24,229 nt of DNA from an uncultured Lachnospiraceae bacterium (GTDB taxonomy: Bacteria > Bacillota > Clostridia > Lachnospirales > Lachnospiraceae): positions 1 to 24,229 of the forward strand of contig CAJUOO010000051.1 in the NCBI GenBank assembly GCA_910588535.1, read 5' to 3'. Both the position numbers and the translations under genes were made by a program. A model generated the notes under the pieces. The model searched no databases. It was not told the origin of the DNA and saw only the letters and a list, made by a program, of their open reading frames with translations. Positions 14,352 to 22,500 of this stretch are shown piece by piece. How positions within the stretch are numbered: position 1 is the stretch's first letter; each line of letters opens with the position of its first letter.

Positions 14352-14459
14352 ATGAAAACCCTTATAAGCATATTAAGTAATAGTTGGAGTAACGAAGCGC
14401 TGCAAGAAAAAGCAGAGCTTAATTTTGATATGCATATATGGGGAATCGGAGGCGCATAA
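14352..14459 (+). CDS. Candidate 35-residue peptide, unknown function
   Basis: A short frame begins MKTLISILSNSW and ends MHIWGIGGA. It is preceded by AGGAA eight bases before the ATG, by a near-consensus promoter, and followed by a strong terminator, so it forms a complete stand-alone transcription unit. The middle is Glu-rich and polar (NEALQEKAEL) and the end is aromatic and Gly-rich, an arrangement seen in leader-plus-core peptides. No modification enzyme, exporter or receptor gene is adjacent, so a RiPP or signalling role is speculation. It could also be a leader ORF of rtcB, 290 nt downstream. I do not recognise the sequence. Confidence 0.5.
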   Translation: MKTLISILSNSWSNEALQEKAELNFDMHIWGIGGA

Positions 14460-14496
14460 CATAGTGCAAAGCTGGATAAATGGCATAGTATAGTGT

Positions 14497-14531
14497 AAAA
14501 GCTTATCTGATTTTTTAGATAAGCTTTTTTT
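14497..14531 (+). terminator. Intrinsic terminator after the small peptide gene
   Basis: AAAAGCTTATCT pairs with AGATAAGCTTTT around an 8-nt loop (GATTTTTT) and is followed by a continuous T run. The long stem and T tail make this one of the clearest terminators of the window. Confidence 0.9.
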
Positions 14532-14749
14532 GTGTAGTTTTATACAATAGAAATATACCACTAAGGCGACAATGCACGGGACGCGCAGCGAGTGGTGGAA
14601 GTATCTACCCTGTTCGATTAGAGTTTCTATGCTGAGGGATTTATATAAATGATATTGTATGAGTGCCGAGATACATAGATGGGAAGATGCCTGCTTTTTG
14701 GAAAATAGACACATAAGTTTCAATAGTTAGTCAAAGAAAGGAGAGGGAG

Positions 14750-15949
14750 ATGTTAGAGATTAAGGGAAAGATGAATACGGCTGTCTGTTATGCGAAGGTC
14801 GTTGAGGAAGAAGCGATTGAACAGATTCGAAGGATGTGTGATTATGAATTTACAGAGGGAAGTCAAATTAGAATTATGCCAGATGTCCATGCTGGAAAAG
14901 GCTGCACCATCGGGACGACTATGACAGTGAAGGACAAGGCAGTTCCCAATATTGTCGGTGTAGATATTGGATGTGGCATGTACACGGTGAATCTTGGCAA
15001 GGGGGAGATTGATTTTGAGCGCCTTGATGAGGTGGCACATTATATTCCTTCTGGCATGATGGTATGGGAGGGAAGACAGGAAAGATTTGATTTGGCCAGC
15101 CTTCGCTGTTACCGAAGCTTAAGAGATACCAAGCGGCTTGAGAGAAGTCTTGGCACATTAGGCGGTGGAAATCATTTTATTGAGGTGGATCAGGCGCAGG
15201 ATGGAACAAAATATCTCGTGATTCATTCAGGAAGCCGAAATCTGGGGAAGCAGGTAGCGGAGCTTTACCAGCAACTCGCGGTGGATCTAAATAAAGGGAA
15301 GGAGACTTACTTTATAGAGAGAGATGCTATTATTAAAGAATATAAGGCGGCTGGGCGGAGAAAAGAGATTCAGGCTGCACTTGAGAAAATCACGTGGCTA
15401 AAGAGAGAGACGACAATACCAGAGGATCTATGTTATTTGTATGGCAGCTATCTGGAGGATTATCTTTTTGATGTGGAAATTTGTCAAAGCTTTGCAAGAA
15501 GAAATCGTGAGAAGATGGCGGAGATTATTCTGGAAAAGACAGGGATGACTGGAAGTAATGCATTTCACACCATTCATAATTATATTGATACCAAAGAGAT
15601 GATTTTAAGAAAAGGAGCGATTGCCGCTCATAAGGGAGAGAAGGTTTTGATTCCGATTAATATGAGGGACGGGAGTGTGCTCGCTGTCGGAAAAGGTAAT
15701 CCAGAGTGGAATTATTCTGCCCCACATGGAGCTGGAAGAATTATGTCAAGAAAAAAGGCGAAGGAGGAATTGAATCTGGAGGAATATAGAAAGACGATGG
15801 CGGGGATATACACAACCTCTGTAAAGGAAGAGACATTGGATGAGGCACCGATGGCATATAAAGCGCTGGCGGACATTATCGATGTGATTGAAGATGCCGT
15901 TACCATTTTGGATGTGATGAAGCCAATTTATAATTTTAAGGCAGGGTGA
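14750..15949 (+). CDS. rtcB: RtcB family RNA-splicing/repair ligase
   Basis: GTP-dependent RNA ligase of 399 residues, which joins 2',3'-cyclic phosphate (3'-phosphate) to 5'-OH RNA ends. Family motifs are clear: MPDVHAGKGCTIGTT, VDIGCGM with probable metal ligands Asp72 and Cys75, GGGNHFIEV (His142), HSGSRNLG (His159), FHTIHNYID, KGAIAAHKGE, and APHGAGRIMSR. His326 in the last motif is the probable guanylylated residue. The start follows AAAGGAGAGGGAG. There is no neighbouring archease, RtcR or RtcA gene. The 218 nt between the preceding terminator and the start show no other clear element. Repeat copy C begins about 42 nt after the stop. Confidence 0.93.
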   Translation: MLEIKGKMNTAVCYAKVVEEEAIEQIRRMCDYEFTEGSQIRIMPDVHAGKGCTIGTTMTVKDKAVPNIVGVDIGCGMYTVNLGKGEIDFERLDEVAHYIPSGMMVWEGRQERFDLASLRCYRSLRDTKRLERSLGTLGGGNHFIEVDQAQDGTKYLVIHSGSRNLGKQVAELYQQLAVDLNKGKETYFIERDAIIKEYKAAGRRKEIQAALEKITWLKRETTIPEDLCYLYGSYLEDYLFDVEICQSFARRNREKMAEIILEKTGMTGSNAFHTIHNYIDTKEMILRKGAIAAHKGEKVLIPINMRDGSVLAVGKGNPEWNYSAPHGAGRIMSRKKAKEELNLEEYRKTMAGIYTTSVKEETLDEAPMAYKALADIIDVIEDAVTILDVMKPIYNFKAG

Positions 15950-15990
15950 AGTGCGTAAGATAATATCAGTTTATATGATTGTTTATAATC

Positions 15991-16265
15991 TAATTTCTTG
16001 TGATTTTATATTGATGTGCGATTAACATGGTGTTGTATCATTTTTTGAGAAGATCCGTCCGGCGAACTGCCTGTGGTCCTCAAGGAGCCTATTGAAGAAC
16101 GCCGGCGCTTAGCGAGGTAATTTGGAGCTTAGCGTCCGTTGCGTTTTTCACTAAGCGCAAGCAGGGTGACGGAGGACCACAGGCAGTTCGCTGGGCGGAA
16201 TTTTCCAGAAAATGATACAGCAAATTTATAACAGCAGATAAACATAACATTTACAAGAAGTTATG
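15991..16265 (-). repeat. Repeat element copy C (most complete)
   Basis: Both outer arms are present. The left arm starts TTTCTTGTGATTTTATA and continues to TTGTATCATTTT (16033). The right arm read on the minus strand starts CTTCTTGTAAATGTTATG and continues to CTGTATCATTTT. The inner arms GCGAACTGCCTGTGGTCCTC and GAGGACCACAGGCAGTTCGC (16070-16190 region) are perfect complements over about 19 nt. The asymmetric centre is inverted relative to copies B and D, so the element is inserted in the opposite direction. It sits between the convergent ends of rtcB and the lipoprotein gene and holds no coding frame. Confidence 0.9.
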
Positions 16266-16299
16266 TTTTTTACAATTTATTATCTGATGTTTTATCAGT

Positions 16300-17316
16300 T
16301 TAATTCACCGCATTAAGGGAAAATTCTGTTGTTACTAGATCTTCATAAGGGACAGGGGAATCCAATTCTCCAGCTTGAATTAAAATATCCTGAAGGAGGT
16401 TGAAGCTGGTTTCAGAGAATACTGTGTCTGTCTTCCATGTATCTTGTTCCAGATAACGCTCGACTATGGTGACAAGATTGATGGTTTCTGTCTCTGGGAA
16501 CTGAGGTGCGATGGTGGCTGCGATTTCCTCAGCAGAGTGAGTGTTGACATAATTAATACCTTTTTGAATGGCATTGGTAAAGCTTTGAATAACAGCAGAG
16601 TTCTCTTTTAGATAGCTCTTTTTTACGCAGTAGGCTGTGTATGGTACATAGCCACTGTCAACTCCCAAGGAAGCGACAACATGACCTTTTCCCTCTAGTT
16701 CCAGTGCTGTGGCAAACGGCTCAAATTCAACGGTGTATTCTCCCTGACCACCAGAAAATGCTCCTGCCGTCAGACCGAAATTAATATTCTGAACAATATT
16801 TAGATCGGTGGCAGGATCTATATTATTTTGCTTTAATATATACTCAAAAACCATTTCTGGCATACCGCCAGCTCTGCCGCCAAGTACTTCATGCCCTTTC
16901 AGATCACTCCACTGAAAATCTGGCTGCTCTTCTCTTGCTACCAAGAAATTTCCAGCGCGCTGTGTTAGCTGTGCAAAATTGACAGCATAATCCTGTGCGC
17001 CCTCCGCGTACACATAGATGGAAGCTTCTGAGCCCATAAAGCCAATATCGGCATCTCCAGAGATCAGAGCCGTCATTACATTATCCGCACCAGCACCATT
17101 TACCAAGGTTAGCGAGATACCTTCCTCCTCAAAATATCCGAGCTCAATCGCCGCGTATTGTGGGGCATAGAAAATGGAGTGAGCTACTTCATTGAGAGTA
17201 AGTTCGGTTAAGCCTTCTTCTTTTTGTTGGCAGCCAGTTAGGGATAGGGCAGCCGTCAGGCCGATAGCTGGAAGAAGAAGTAATTTGTTGGAAAGCACTT
17301 TTTCTAAAAATTTCAT
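16300..17316 (-). CDS. NMT1/ThiY-type ABC substrate-binding lipoprotein
   Basis: Secreted lipoprotein of 338 residues. The signal peptide (1-28) ends in the lipobox LTGC with Cys29 as lipidated residue. The mature part is an SsuA/THI5-like periplasmic-type binding domain: VAHSIFYAPQYAAIELGYFEEEGI, ALISGDADIGFMGSEA, LKGHEVLGGRAGGMPEMVFEYIL and VEFEPFATALELEGKG. Family members bind thiamine precursors, sulfonates, nitrate or similar small compounds; the ligand cannot be read from sequence. Usually a permease and ATPase gene are adjacent, but here both neighbours are unrelated, so it is an orphan. The start follows GAGGAGATT and a leader with a possible pseudoknot. Confidence 0.87.
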   Translation of the reverse strand: MKFLEKVLSNKLLLLPAIGLTAALSLTGCQQKEEGLTELTLNEVAHSIFYAPQYAAIELGYFEEEGISLTLVNGAGADNVMTALISGDADIGFMGSEASIYVYAEGAQDYAVNFAQLTQRAGNFLVAREEQPDFQWSDLKGHEVLGGRAGGMPEMVFEYILKQNNIDPATDLNIVQNINFGLTAGAFSGGQGEYTVEFEPFATALELEGKGHVVASLGVDSGYVPYTAYCVKKSYLKENSAVIQSFTNAIQKGINYVNTHSAEEIAATIAPQFPETETINLVTIVERYLEQDTWKTDTVFSETSFNLLQDILIQAGELDSPVPYEDLVTTEFSLNAVN

Positions 17317-17330
17317 AATCTCCTCATTTC

Positions 17331-17374
17331 TGCGCTGTTAAAAGGGACGGCACTCACAGCGCAACCGTGCCGTC
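17331..17374 (-). promoter_or_regulatory. Predicted H-type pseudoknot in the lipoprotein-gene leader
   Basis: On the minus strand GACGGCAC (17374-17367) pairs with GTGCCGTC (17353-17346). TGCGCTGT (17363-17356), which lies in the loop of that hairpin, pairs with ACAGCGCA (17338-17331). Both stems are 8 bp and perfect. The loops are GGT, GA and CCTTTTA, long enough for a real H-type pseudoknot. Its last base is four bases ahead of the ribosome site GAGGAG (17326-17321), so folding could affect translation as in compact riboswitches. Alternatively stem 1 plus CCTTTTA is a weak terminator and stem 2 a competing hairpin. I do not recognise a described class. Confidence 0.6.
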
Positions 17375-17426
17375 AGTGTAAGTGGATAGTTGCTACAGAT
17401 CTAAGATATGAAAAAGGAGGAAAATG

Positions 17427-17455
17427 TTGACAGGATATGATATAATTGATAGATA
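17427..17455 (+). promoter_or_regulatory. Promoter of the PHP-domain gene
   Basis: A perfect TTGACA (17427-17432), a 17-bp spacer and TAGATA (17450-17455). The predicted start near 17462 makes the in-frame ATG at 17471 unlikely as start codon and favours 17516. Confidence 0.65.
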
Positions 17456-17515
17456 TAAGAGAACGATAGTATGAGAAAGACGAAGCGAAAAGATAGCGCA
17501 GAAATGAGGAGAACA

Positions 17516-18241
17516 ATGGAGTATATTTTGGATTTGCACACACATACCATTGCCAGCGGACATGCCTACAGCACGATTAAGGAGATGGCTCAGGCTGCAT
17601 CCCAAAAGGGGATAGAGCTTCTTGGCATAACAGATCATTCTATGACAATGCCGGGGACATGTCATTTCTTTTATTTTCAAAATCTGAGGGTAGTGCCAAA
17701 AAAGCAGTATGGAGTGGAGCTGATGTTTGGCAGTGAACTGAATATTATAGATTATAATGGCAAGGTTGATATGGAAGAGTTTGTATTGCGTTCTTTAGAT
17801 TATGCAGTGGCAAGTTTTCATGTACCATGTATCCGTCCGGGAAGTGTGGCAGAGAATACAAGAGCAGCGAGAAAAGTGATGGAAAATCCATATGTTCTGA
17901 TATTGGGGCATCCCGATGACGGGAGATTTCCTCTGGATTATGAGGAGATTGTCAGGGGAGCCAAGGAAACAGGCACGATAATAGAACTTAACAACAGTTC
18001 TCTCTATCCAAATGGTTATCGGCAGGGAGCCTACGAAAATGATAGGAAGCTTCTTGGACTTTGCATAAAGCATGAGGTGCCGATAGTGGTTGATAGTGAT
18101 GCACATGTGGATGTGGATGTTGGCAGCCATCAATATGCACAGAAACTTTTGGATGAGATTTCGTTTCCAGAGGAGCTAATTCTTAATGATCGCCCTGAAT
18201 TAGTAAAAAATTTTATTTTGAAGAAAAGAGCTGGACTTTAA
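17516..18241 (+). CDS. PHP-domain phosphoesterase
   Basis: Predicted metal-dependent phosphoesterase of 241 residues of the polymerase-and-histidinol-phosphatase family (YcdX-like). Metal-binding motifs in order are DLHTHT (6-11), ITDHS, the Glu of FGSELN, SFHVP, LGHPDDGR and VDSDAHVD. The family includes histidinol phosphatases and general phosphatases; with no his genes nearby, the substrate is left open. The start at 17516 follows GAGGAGAACA. A start at 17471 would add 15 basic residues but has no ribosome site. The YerC-like gene follows after 50 nt and may be co-transcribed. Confidence 0.85.
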   Translation: MEYILDLHTHTIASGHAYSTIKEMAQAASQKGIELLGITDHSMTMPGTCHFFYFQNLRVVPKKQYGVELMFGSELNIIDYNGKVDMEEFVLRSLDYAVASFHVPCIRPGSVAENTRAARKVMENPYVLILGHPDDGRFPLDYEEIVRGAKETGTIIELNNSSLYPNGYRQGAYENDRKLLGLCIKHEVPIVVDSDAHVDVDVGSHQYAQKLLDEISFPEELILNDRPELVKNFILKKRAGL

Positions 18242-18291
18242 AACTTTAGTATGTTAAAATACTCTGAGAAATACAGTTTGGAGGAAGTAAC

Positions 18292-18585
18292 GTGAGTAAG
18301 AAAATTAGAACGGAAGAGGTAGATCGCCTATTTGAAGCGATTTTATGTCTTGAAGATTCGGAGGAGTGTTATTCTTTTTTCGAGGATATCTGTACCGTAA
18401 ATGAGCTTTTGTCCATGGCACAGCGGCTTGAGGTGGCGCGGATGTTGAGAAATCATAATACTTATCTGGAAATTGCGGAAAAGACAGGGGCATCGACAGC
18501 GACAATCAGCAGAGTAAACCGTTCCTTAAATTATGGAAGTGACGGATATGATATGATATTTGGCAGAGTAGGGCAGAAAAAGTGA
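18292..18585 (+). CDS. YerC/YecD-type TrpR-related regulator
   Basis: Small DNA-binding protein of 97 residues with a GTG start preceded by GGAGGAAGTAAC. The TrpR-superfamily helix-turn-helix is clear: ELLSMAQRLEVARMLRNHNTY followed by LEIAEKTGASTATISRVNRSL, with the recognition helix near residues 67-80. YerC-like proteins are common in Firmicutes, often of unknown effector, some tied to amino-acid or purine metabolism genes. Here the neighbour is a PHP phosphatase. Its stop codon lies inside the arm of the terminator shared with the convergent gene. Confidence 0.9.
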   Translation: MSKKIRTEEVDRLFEAILCLEDSEECYSFFEDICTVNELLSMAQRLEVARMLRNHNTYLEIAEKTGASTATISRVNRSLNYGSDGYDMIFGRVGQKK

Positions 18586-18607
18586 CTGGAAAAACCGGTC
18601 ACTTTTT
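18577..18607. terminator. Bidirectional terminator containing both stop codons
   Basis: AAAAAGTGACTGG pairs with CCGGTCACTTTTT around an AAAAA loop, giving A and T runs on both sides so that it works in both directions. The TGA of the YerC-like gene (18583-18585) is in the left arm, and the stop of the DUF1836 gene (18599-18601, minus) is in the right arm. Confidence 0.88.
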
Positions 18608-19207
18608 CTTTGAGGTGTGAGCGTTCTTTTCTTTTTTCTCGTTAAGCTCATCTATCATTTTTTCAATCATCTGTTTTTTCACATAGACGTCAAGAGCAAG
18701 CATGGAGATAAAGGAGAAGATGCAGAGAAATTCTCGGTCCTCATCCTCTTCTTCTGAGAACATCTGATTTGCTTTTTGAAATTTTCGGTAGACGTCTTTC
18801 TCCAAGGATAGTATCTGTGTTTCTTCTAGATGAAAAACCTCCTTGTAAATGTCTTCAAGAGTTAATCCATCAGAGTTGGTGAAGTATTTGCTGGTCAGTG
18901 GTGATAGCAAAGTCTGAATATCATTGATGGATAGGATATTTTTTAAATAGTAGATAAAGATCAACACAAGAATATGTTCCTTGGAGTACTTTTTCTTGAG
19001 GGGCGGGGGAAGCAGGTCATTCTTGGCATAATTGTTGATCATGGTTTTAGTCAAAATTTTGTCAGAGTCATAGCGCTTGGATTCCTTTAAGCTGGAATCC
19101 ATAAAGGTAGTGACCTGATCCATATATAGATCAATATCTGGTATATTTTCTGGTCTGATATAATTTAGCTTTTCAATAATGGAAGCAATCAGTTCTTTGT
19201 TTGTCAT
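18599..19207 (-). CDS. DUF1836 domain protein, putative MerR-like regulator
   Basis: Protein of 202 residues. The DUF1836 pattern is clear: NIPDIDLYMDQVTTFMDSSL, ILTKTMINNYAKNDLLPPP and KKKYSKEHILVLIFIYYLK, resembling a MerR-type winged helix in which the wing is replaced by the PPP-KKYSKEH stretch. The C-terminal half is acidic and helical and ends in a Lys-rich tail. The family is widespread in Clostridia and Bacilli and presumed to bind DNA; no targets are known. The start follows GAGGGATAACC. Confidence 0.85.
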   Translation of the reverse strand: MTNKELIASIIEKLNYIRPENIPDIDLYMDQVTTFMDSSLKESKRYDSDKILTKTMINNYAKNDLLPPPLKKKYSKEHILVLIFIYYLKNILSINDIQTLLSPLTSKYFTNSDGLTLEDIYKEVFHLEETQILSLEKDVYRKFQKANQMFSEEEDEDREFLCIFSFISMLALDVYVKKQMIEKMIDELNEKKEKNAHTSKKK

Positions 19208-19268
19208 GGTTATCCCTCTTTTTTGTGTAGAAATTGAATGGGTGATTGGCGGTTTATGTTCCTTCTAC

Positions 19269-19297
19269 ATTATATAGTATTCAAAACCATATAGCAA
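19269..19297 (-). promoter_or_regulatory. Promoter of the DUF1836 gene
   Basis: On the minus strand TTGCTA (19297-19292), a 17-bp spacer and a perfect TATAAT (19274-19269). Confidence 0.7.
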
Positions 19298-19327
19298 GAG
19301 TTTTGTTTCGTTTTGGTATTCCGCCTC

Positions 19328-19378
19328 TCCCTTGGGCACTGTAAGCTGGATGTCCTGTTGCTTGCAGCGAGGGTTTTT
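19328..19378 (+). terminator. Terminator-like hairpin in the DUF1836/pectate lyase intergenic region
   Basis: CTGTAAGC (19339-19346) pairs with GCTTGCAG (19360-19367), one G-U pair included. CCCT/AGGG may add a closing helix, followed by five T. There is no plus-strand gene upstream for it to terminate, which raises the possibility of a short plus-strand RNA from the 19230-19380 region. Confidence 0.4.
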
Positions 19379-19456
19379 GACTATTGGCAGAGTATTGTAT
19401 ACAGCAGAAAATTCAAGGATGCATAATAGAAAAATATGGCATTATTACTAAAGAAT

Positions 19457-19499
19457 GGACAAAAATTTTTTCATATTATACAAAATGTATAAACTGTCC
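19457..19499. promoter_or_regulatory. Nested inverted repeats next to the pectate lyase promoter, possible operator
   Basis: TTATACA (19476-19482) and TGTATAA (19486-19492) form a perfect 7-bp inverted repeat with a 3-bp spacer. It is nested inside GGACA (19457-19461) and TGTCC (19495-19499). The inner repeat ends nine bases before the -35 box, a usual place for an activator or repressor site. Confidence 0.45.
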
Positions 19500-19500
19500 G

Positions 19501-19529
19501 TTGACGCAATATAGGGAATATGTTAGTAT
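19501..19529 (+). promoter_or_regulatory. Promoter of the pectate lyase gene
   Basis: TTGACG (19501-19506), a 17-bp spacer and TAGTAT (19524-19529), about 45 nt ahead of the start codon. Confidence 0.72.
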
Positions 19530-19574
19530 CGGAATTGTTAAAATATGTTTTTTAGTATTTTGAAGGAGGGTTTT

Positions 19575-22500
19575 ATGAACAGAAAAGCAAAAAGGATTTT
19601 GTCATGGCTGCTCACAGTGGCTATGATCCTTGGAGGGCTTTCTTTTCAGTCACCGGGGTGGGTGCTGATGGCGAAAGCCGACAGGGAGGCAGAAAGTATG
19701 CAGATGGATAGTCCTACTGCGCCGATAAGCAGAGCGGTGAGTGGAGCGGAAGCTGCGGTTGTAATGGAGAAGGCAACCACGGAGGACGATGGCTGGACTG
19801 TGACATGGGGAGAAGAGGATGTAGCAGATCCGGTACCTAATGGAACTACATATGGCAATTATACGGTATCCAGTGTAAAATCGAAGGTTTCATCAAATTC
19901 TAAAGAACTTAATGGTAAGAAGTTTACACATCGCTTTCAGTTTAATGGCAAGGATAAGGATATCAGCATTTTCTTTGAGGCGCCAACTAAGGGGACTTTG
20001 ACAGTATATGGAATAACAGGAAGCAGTAGTGCTTTGGATAGATGCTTGACCTTGGAAGGAGACAATGGTTATAAGGAAACAACACCAGCGTTTCCCAATG
20101 TATTAACAGAATATACATTTACCTTTGAAGAGGGAGGAACATATTATTTATATTCAACTGTTGGAGCAGTGAATATATATTATCTTTCTTATGAGATGGG
20201 ATTAGATGGCACAGCTCCTGTAATTAAGGAGTCTTCTGTAAAGGCAGAGCTTCCGGCAGATGGTTCTTCAATGGCTGAAATTAGCTGGGCGATTGAGACA
20301 GAGGCTGTAGGAAATGCAAAGGTTCAGGTAGAATATAGAATTGGCTCCGGTGATTGGCAGATAGCGGATGTGTTGGATGGCAGTGCCACAAGCTATAGTC
20401 ATGATATTTTATCAGTAGAATCAGGACAGCTTCAATATCGTATTACAGGATTGGGGCAGGTGAATAGTACACCTGTTGAATCAAATACAATTGAATGGGA
20501 GCAGCCTAGAAAAGAATGGGTGACAGTGGATGCTCCTACAATGACAGCAGCACAGGGAACAGAGAAGGATATTGATAAGATTGTAGCTACTTGGAATATG
20601 GAGATGGGCCGGAACGGTGCTGATCAAATTACTATAGTTTTGAAGGATAAAGAGGGCAAAGTGTTAGATACAAAGGAACTTAGCTCTATTGATGTAGAAG
20701 ATGCAGGTACAGGAGAAGTTCTTTTTGTACCTGAGACAAGTGGAGACTATAGTATTGTTATAACAGCAGAAAGAAAGGGAGAGAATGAAAAAAAGACAGG
20801 CGAGACGACAGTAAGCTATAGTCTTCCACTGGCTACTCCATCTATGTCTGTAAGCTGTAAGGGAAAGGGAATCGCCGAGGTATCATGGAAGGCAGTTCCA
20901 GAGGCAGATACATATGAAGTATTTGTCAAGGCTTTTGATGCAGACGACAGTACATATGTTTCTGCTGGAGAGACAACAGAGATTAGCAAGCAGATAACTG
21001 GTCTGACAGATGGGGAGAAATATACCTTTAAGGTAACAGCAAACAGGGTTTCTACAGGTGATGTGACAGAAGCGACTGTGGATAAATATATGACAGGGCT
21101 TGATGAGAAGGAATTTCATTCTGCCCCAGTTGGTTCTGGTGCCAAGGGAACGGCTGTCGGTGATTTTTATGAGAAAGATGGCAAGGTGACGATCAAAGCG
21201 ACAGGTGGAAAGATCGCTGACTCTGAGGATGGTTTTGTTTTCTACTACACAGAGCTGGGTGCAGATGATAACTTTACCTTGGACGCAACATTTACAATTA
21301 CAGCGGTAAATACTGGTGGAACAATGAGTAATCAGACGGGCTTTGGATTGATTGCCATTGATACTATCGCCGGAGCTGGGAATGGAAATGGACGTTACTT
21401 TAATTCATCTGGCGCGATGACAGCGAAATTTAGAAAGATGAATCCAGAGACAGGTTCTGCGTCAAGCTTTGATAATTTGTCAGGACTGCGCTCTGTGGCA
21501 GGTTATACAAATCCAGACGCCAATGTAGGAGAAAGTACACGTGTCTTGCACAATACAGATACTGCTTTTGAATATCCAGATTCTAATAGTGCAACACATA
21601 CCTATGAAGTAGGAGATACATATCATTTTATATTAAGACGATCCAACACGGGTTATCATGGTTCTTTGGTAAAAGAAGATGGAACAGTAATTGAGAAGAT
21701 TTTCTATTATCCTGAGGGAGAGACTTATACTGATCCGCTATTGGTTCAGGATGCAGAGCATATTTATGTGGGTTTGATGGCAAGCCGTTATATTGAGGTA
21801 GAGGTAAGCAATATGAGCCTTACCACAATTAAGCCGGAGGATGATGAGGATCGTGTTATGCCTCCTGTCACCTATACAGTGCCCAATATTGCTATCTATT
21901 CTACGACGACAATCGGAACAGCAGAGTATCCATTTGAATATCGCGCAAATATTGGTGGTACATTGGTTGTGACAGATGGCAGTGGAAAAGAGCTGATTAA
22001 TAAAGAGATTCAGGCAGAGGAGTATGTGGAGGAGATATTTACTTTAACAAAAGGAAAGAATACCTTTACTTGTACTTTAACGCCTAGTGAGGAGGAGAAG
22101 CTAGAGTCCTTTGATCCAATTGTAAAGGATCTTACTGTGAGCTATGAGTCTTATGGAAAGGCAAATGAGACAATTATTGTCACTCCAGATGGCAAATCAT
22201 CTGGAACGGGATCAGAGAGCAAGCCGCTGGATATTTATACAGCTTTTAAATATGTACAGCCGGGACAGACGATTTTATTGAAGAATGGTACCTACAAGCT
22301 GACGGAAGGTTTGAATGTAAAGCGTGGGCATGATGGCACAAGTGCTGGCAGAATTACGGTGGTGGCAGAGACACCGGGAGAAGTTATTTTGGATCTGTCA
22401 AATTCATCAGGTGGTATTTCCATCGGTGCTGACTATTGGCATCTCTACGGACTTAATATTTGCAATGCACCATTTGGTGTAAAGGTTGTGTATATTCAAG

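Noticed and set aside
14352..14459. RiPP biosynthetic cluster
   Set aside because: The peptide looks precursor-like but there is no modifying enzyme, protease or exporter in the neighbourhood; the SEC-C and RtcB genes are not RiPP enzymes.
14373..14723. 116-residue minus-strand open frame
   Set aside because: It runs through the terminator at 14497-14531 and antisense to the small peptide, with no ribosome site or promoter.
13990..16265. CRISPR array or tandem repeat
   Set aside because: The repeats are dispersed, inverted relative to each other and separated by genes, with no regular spacers.
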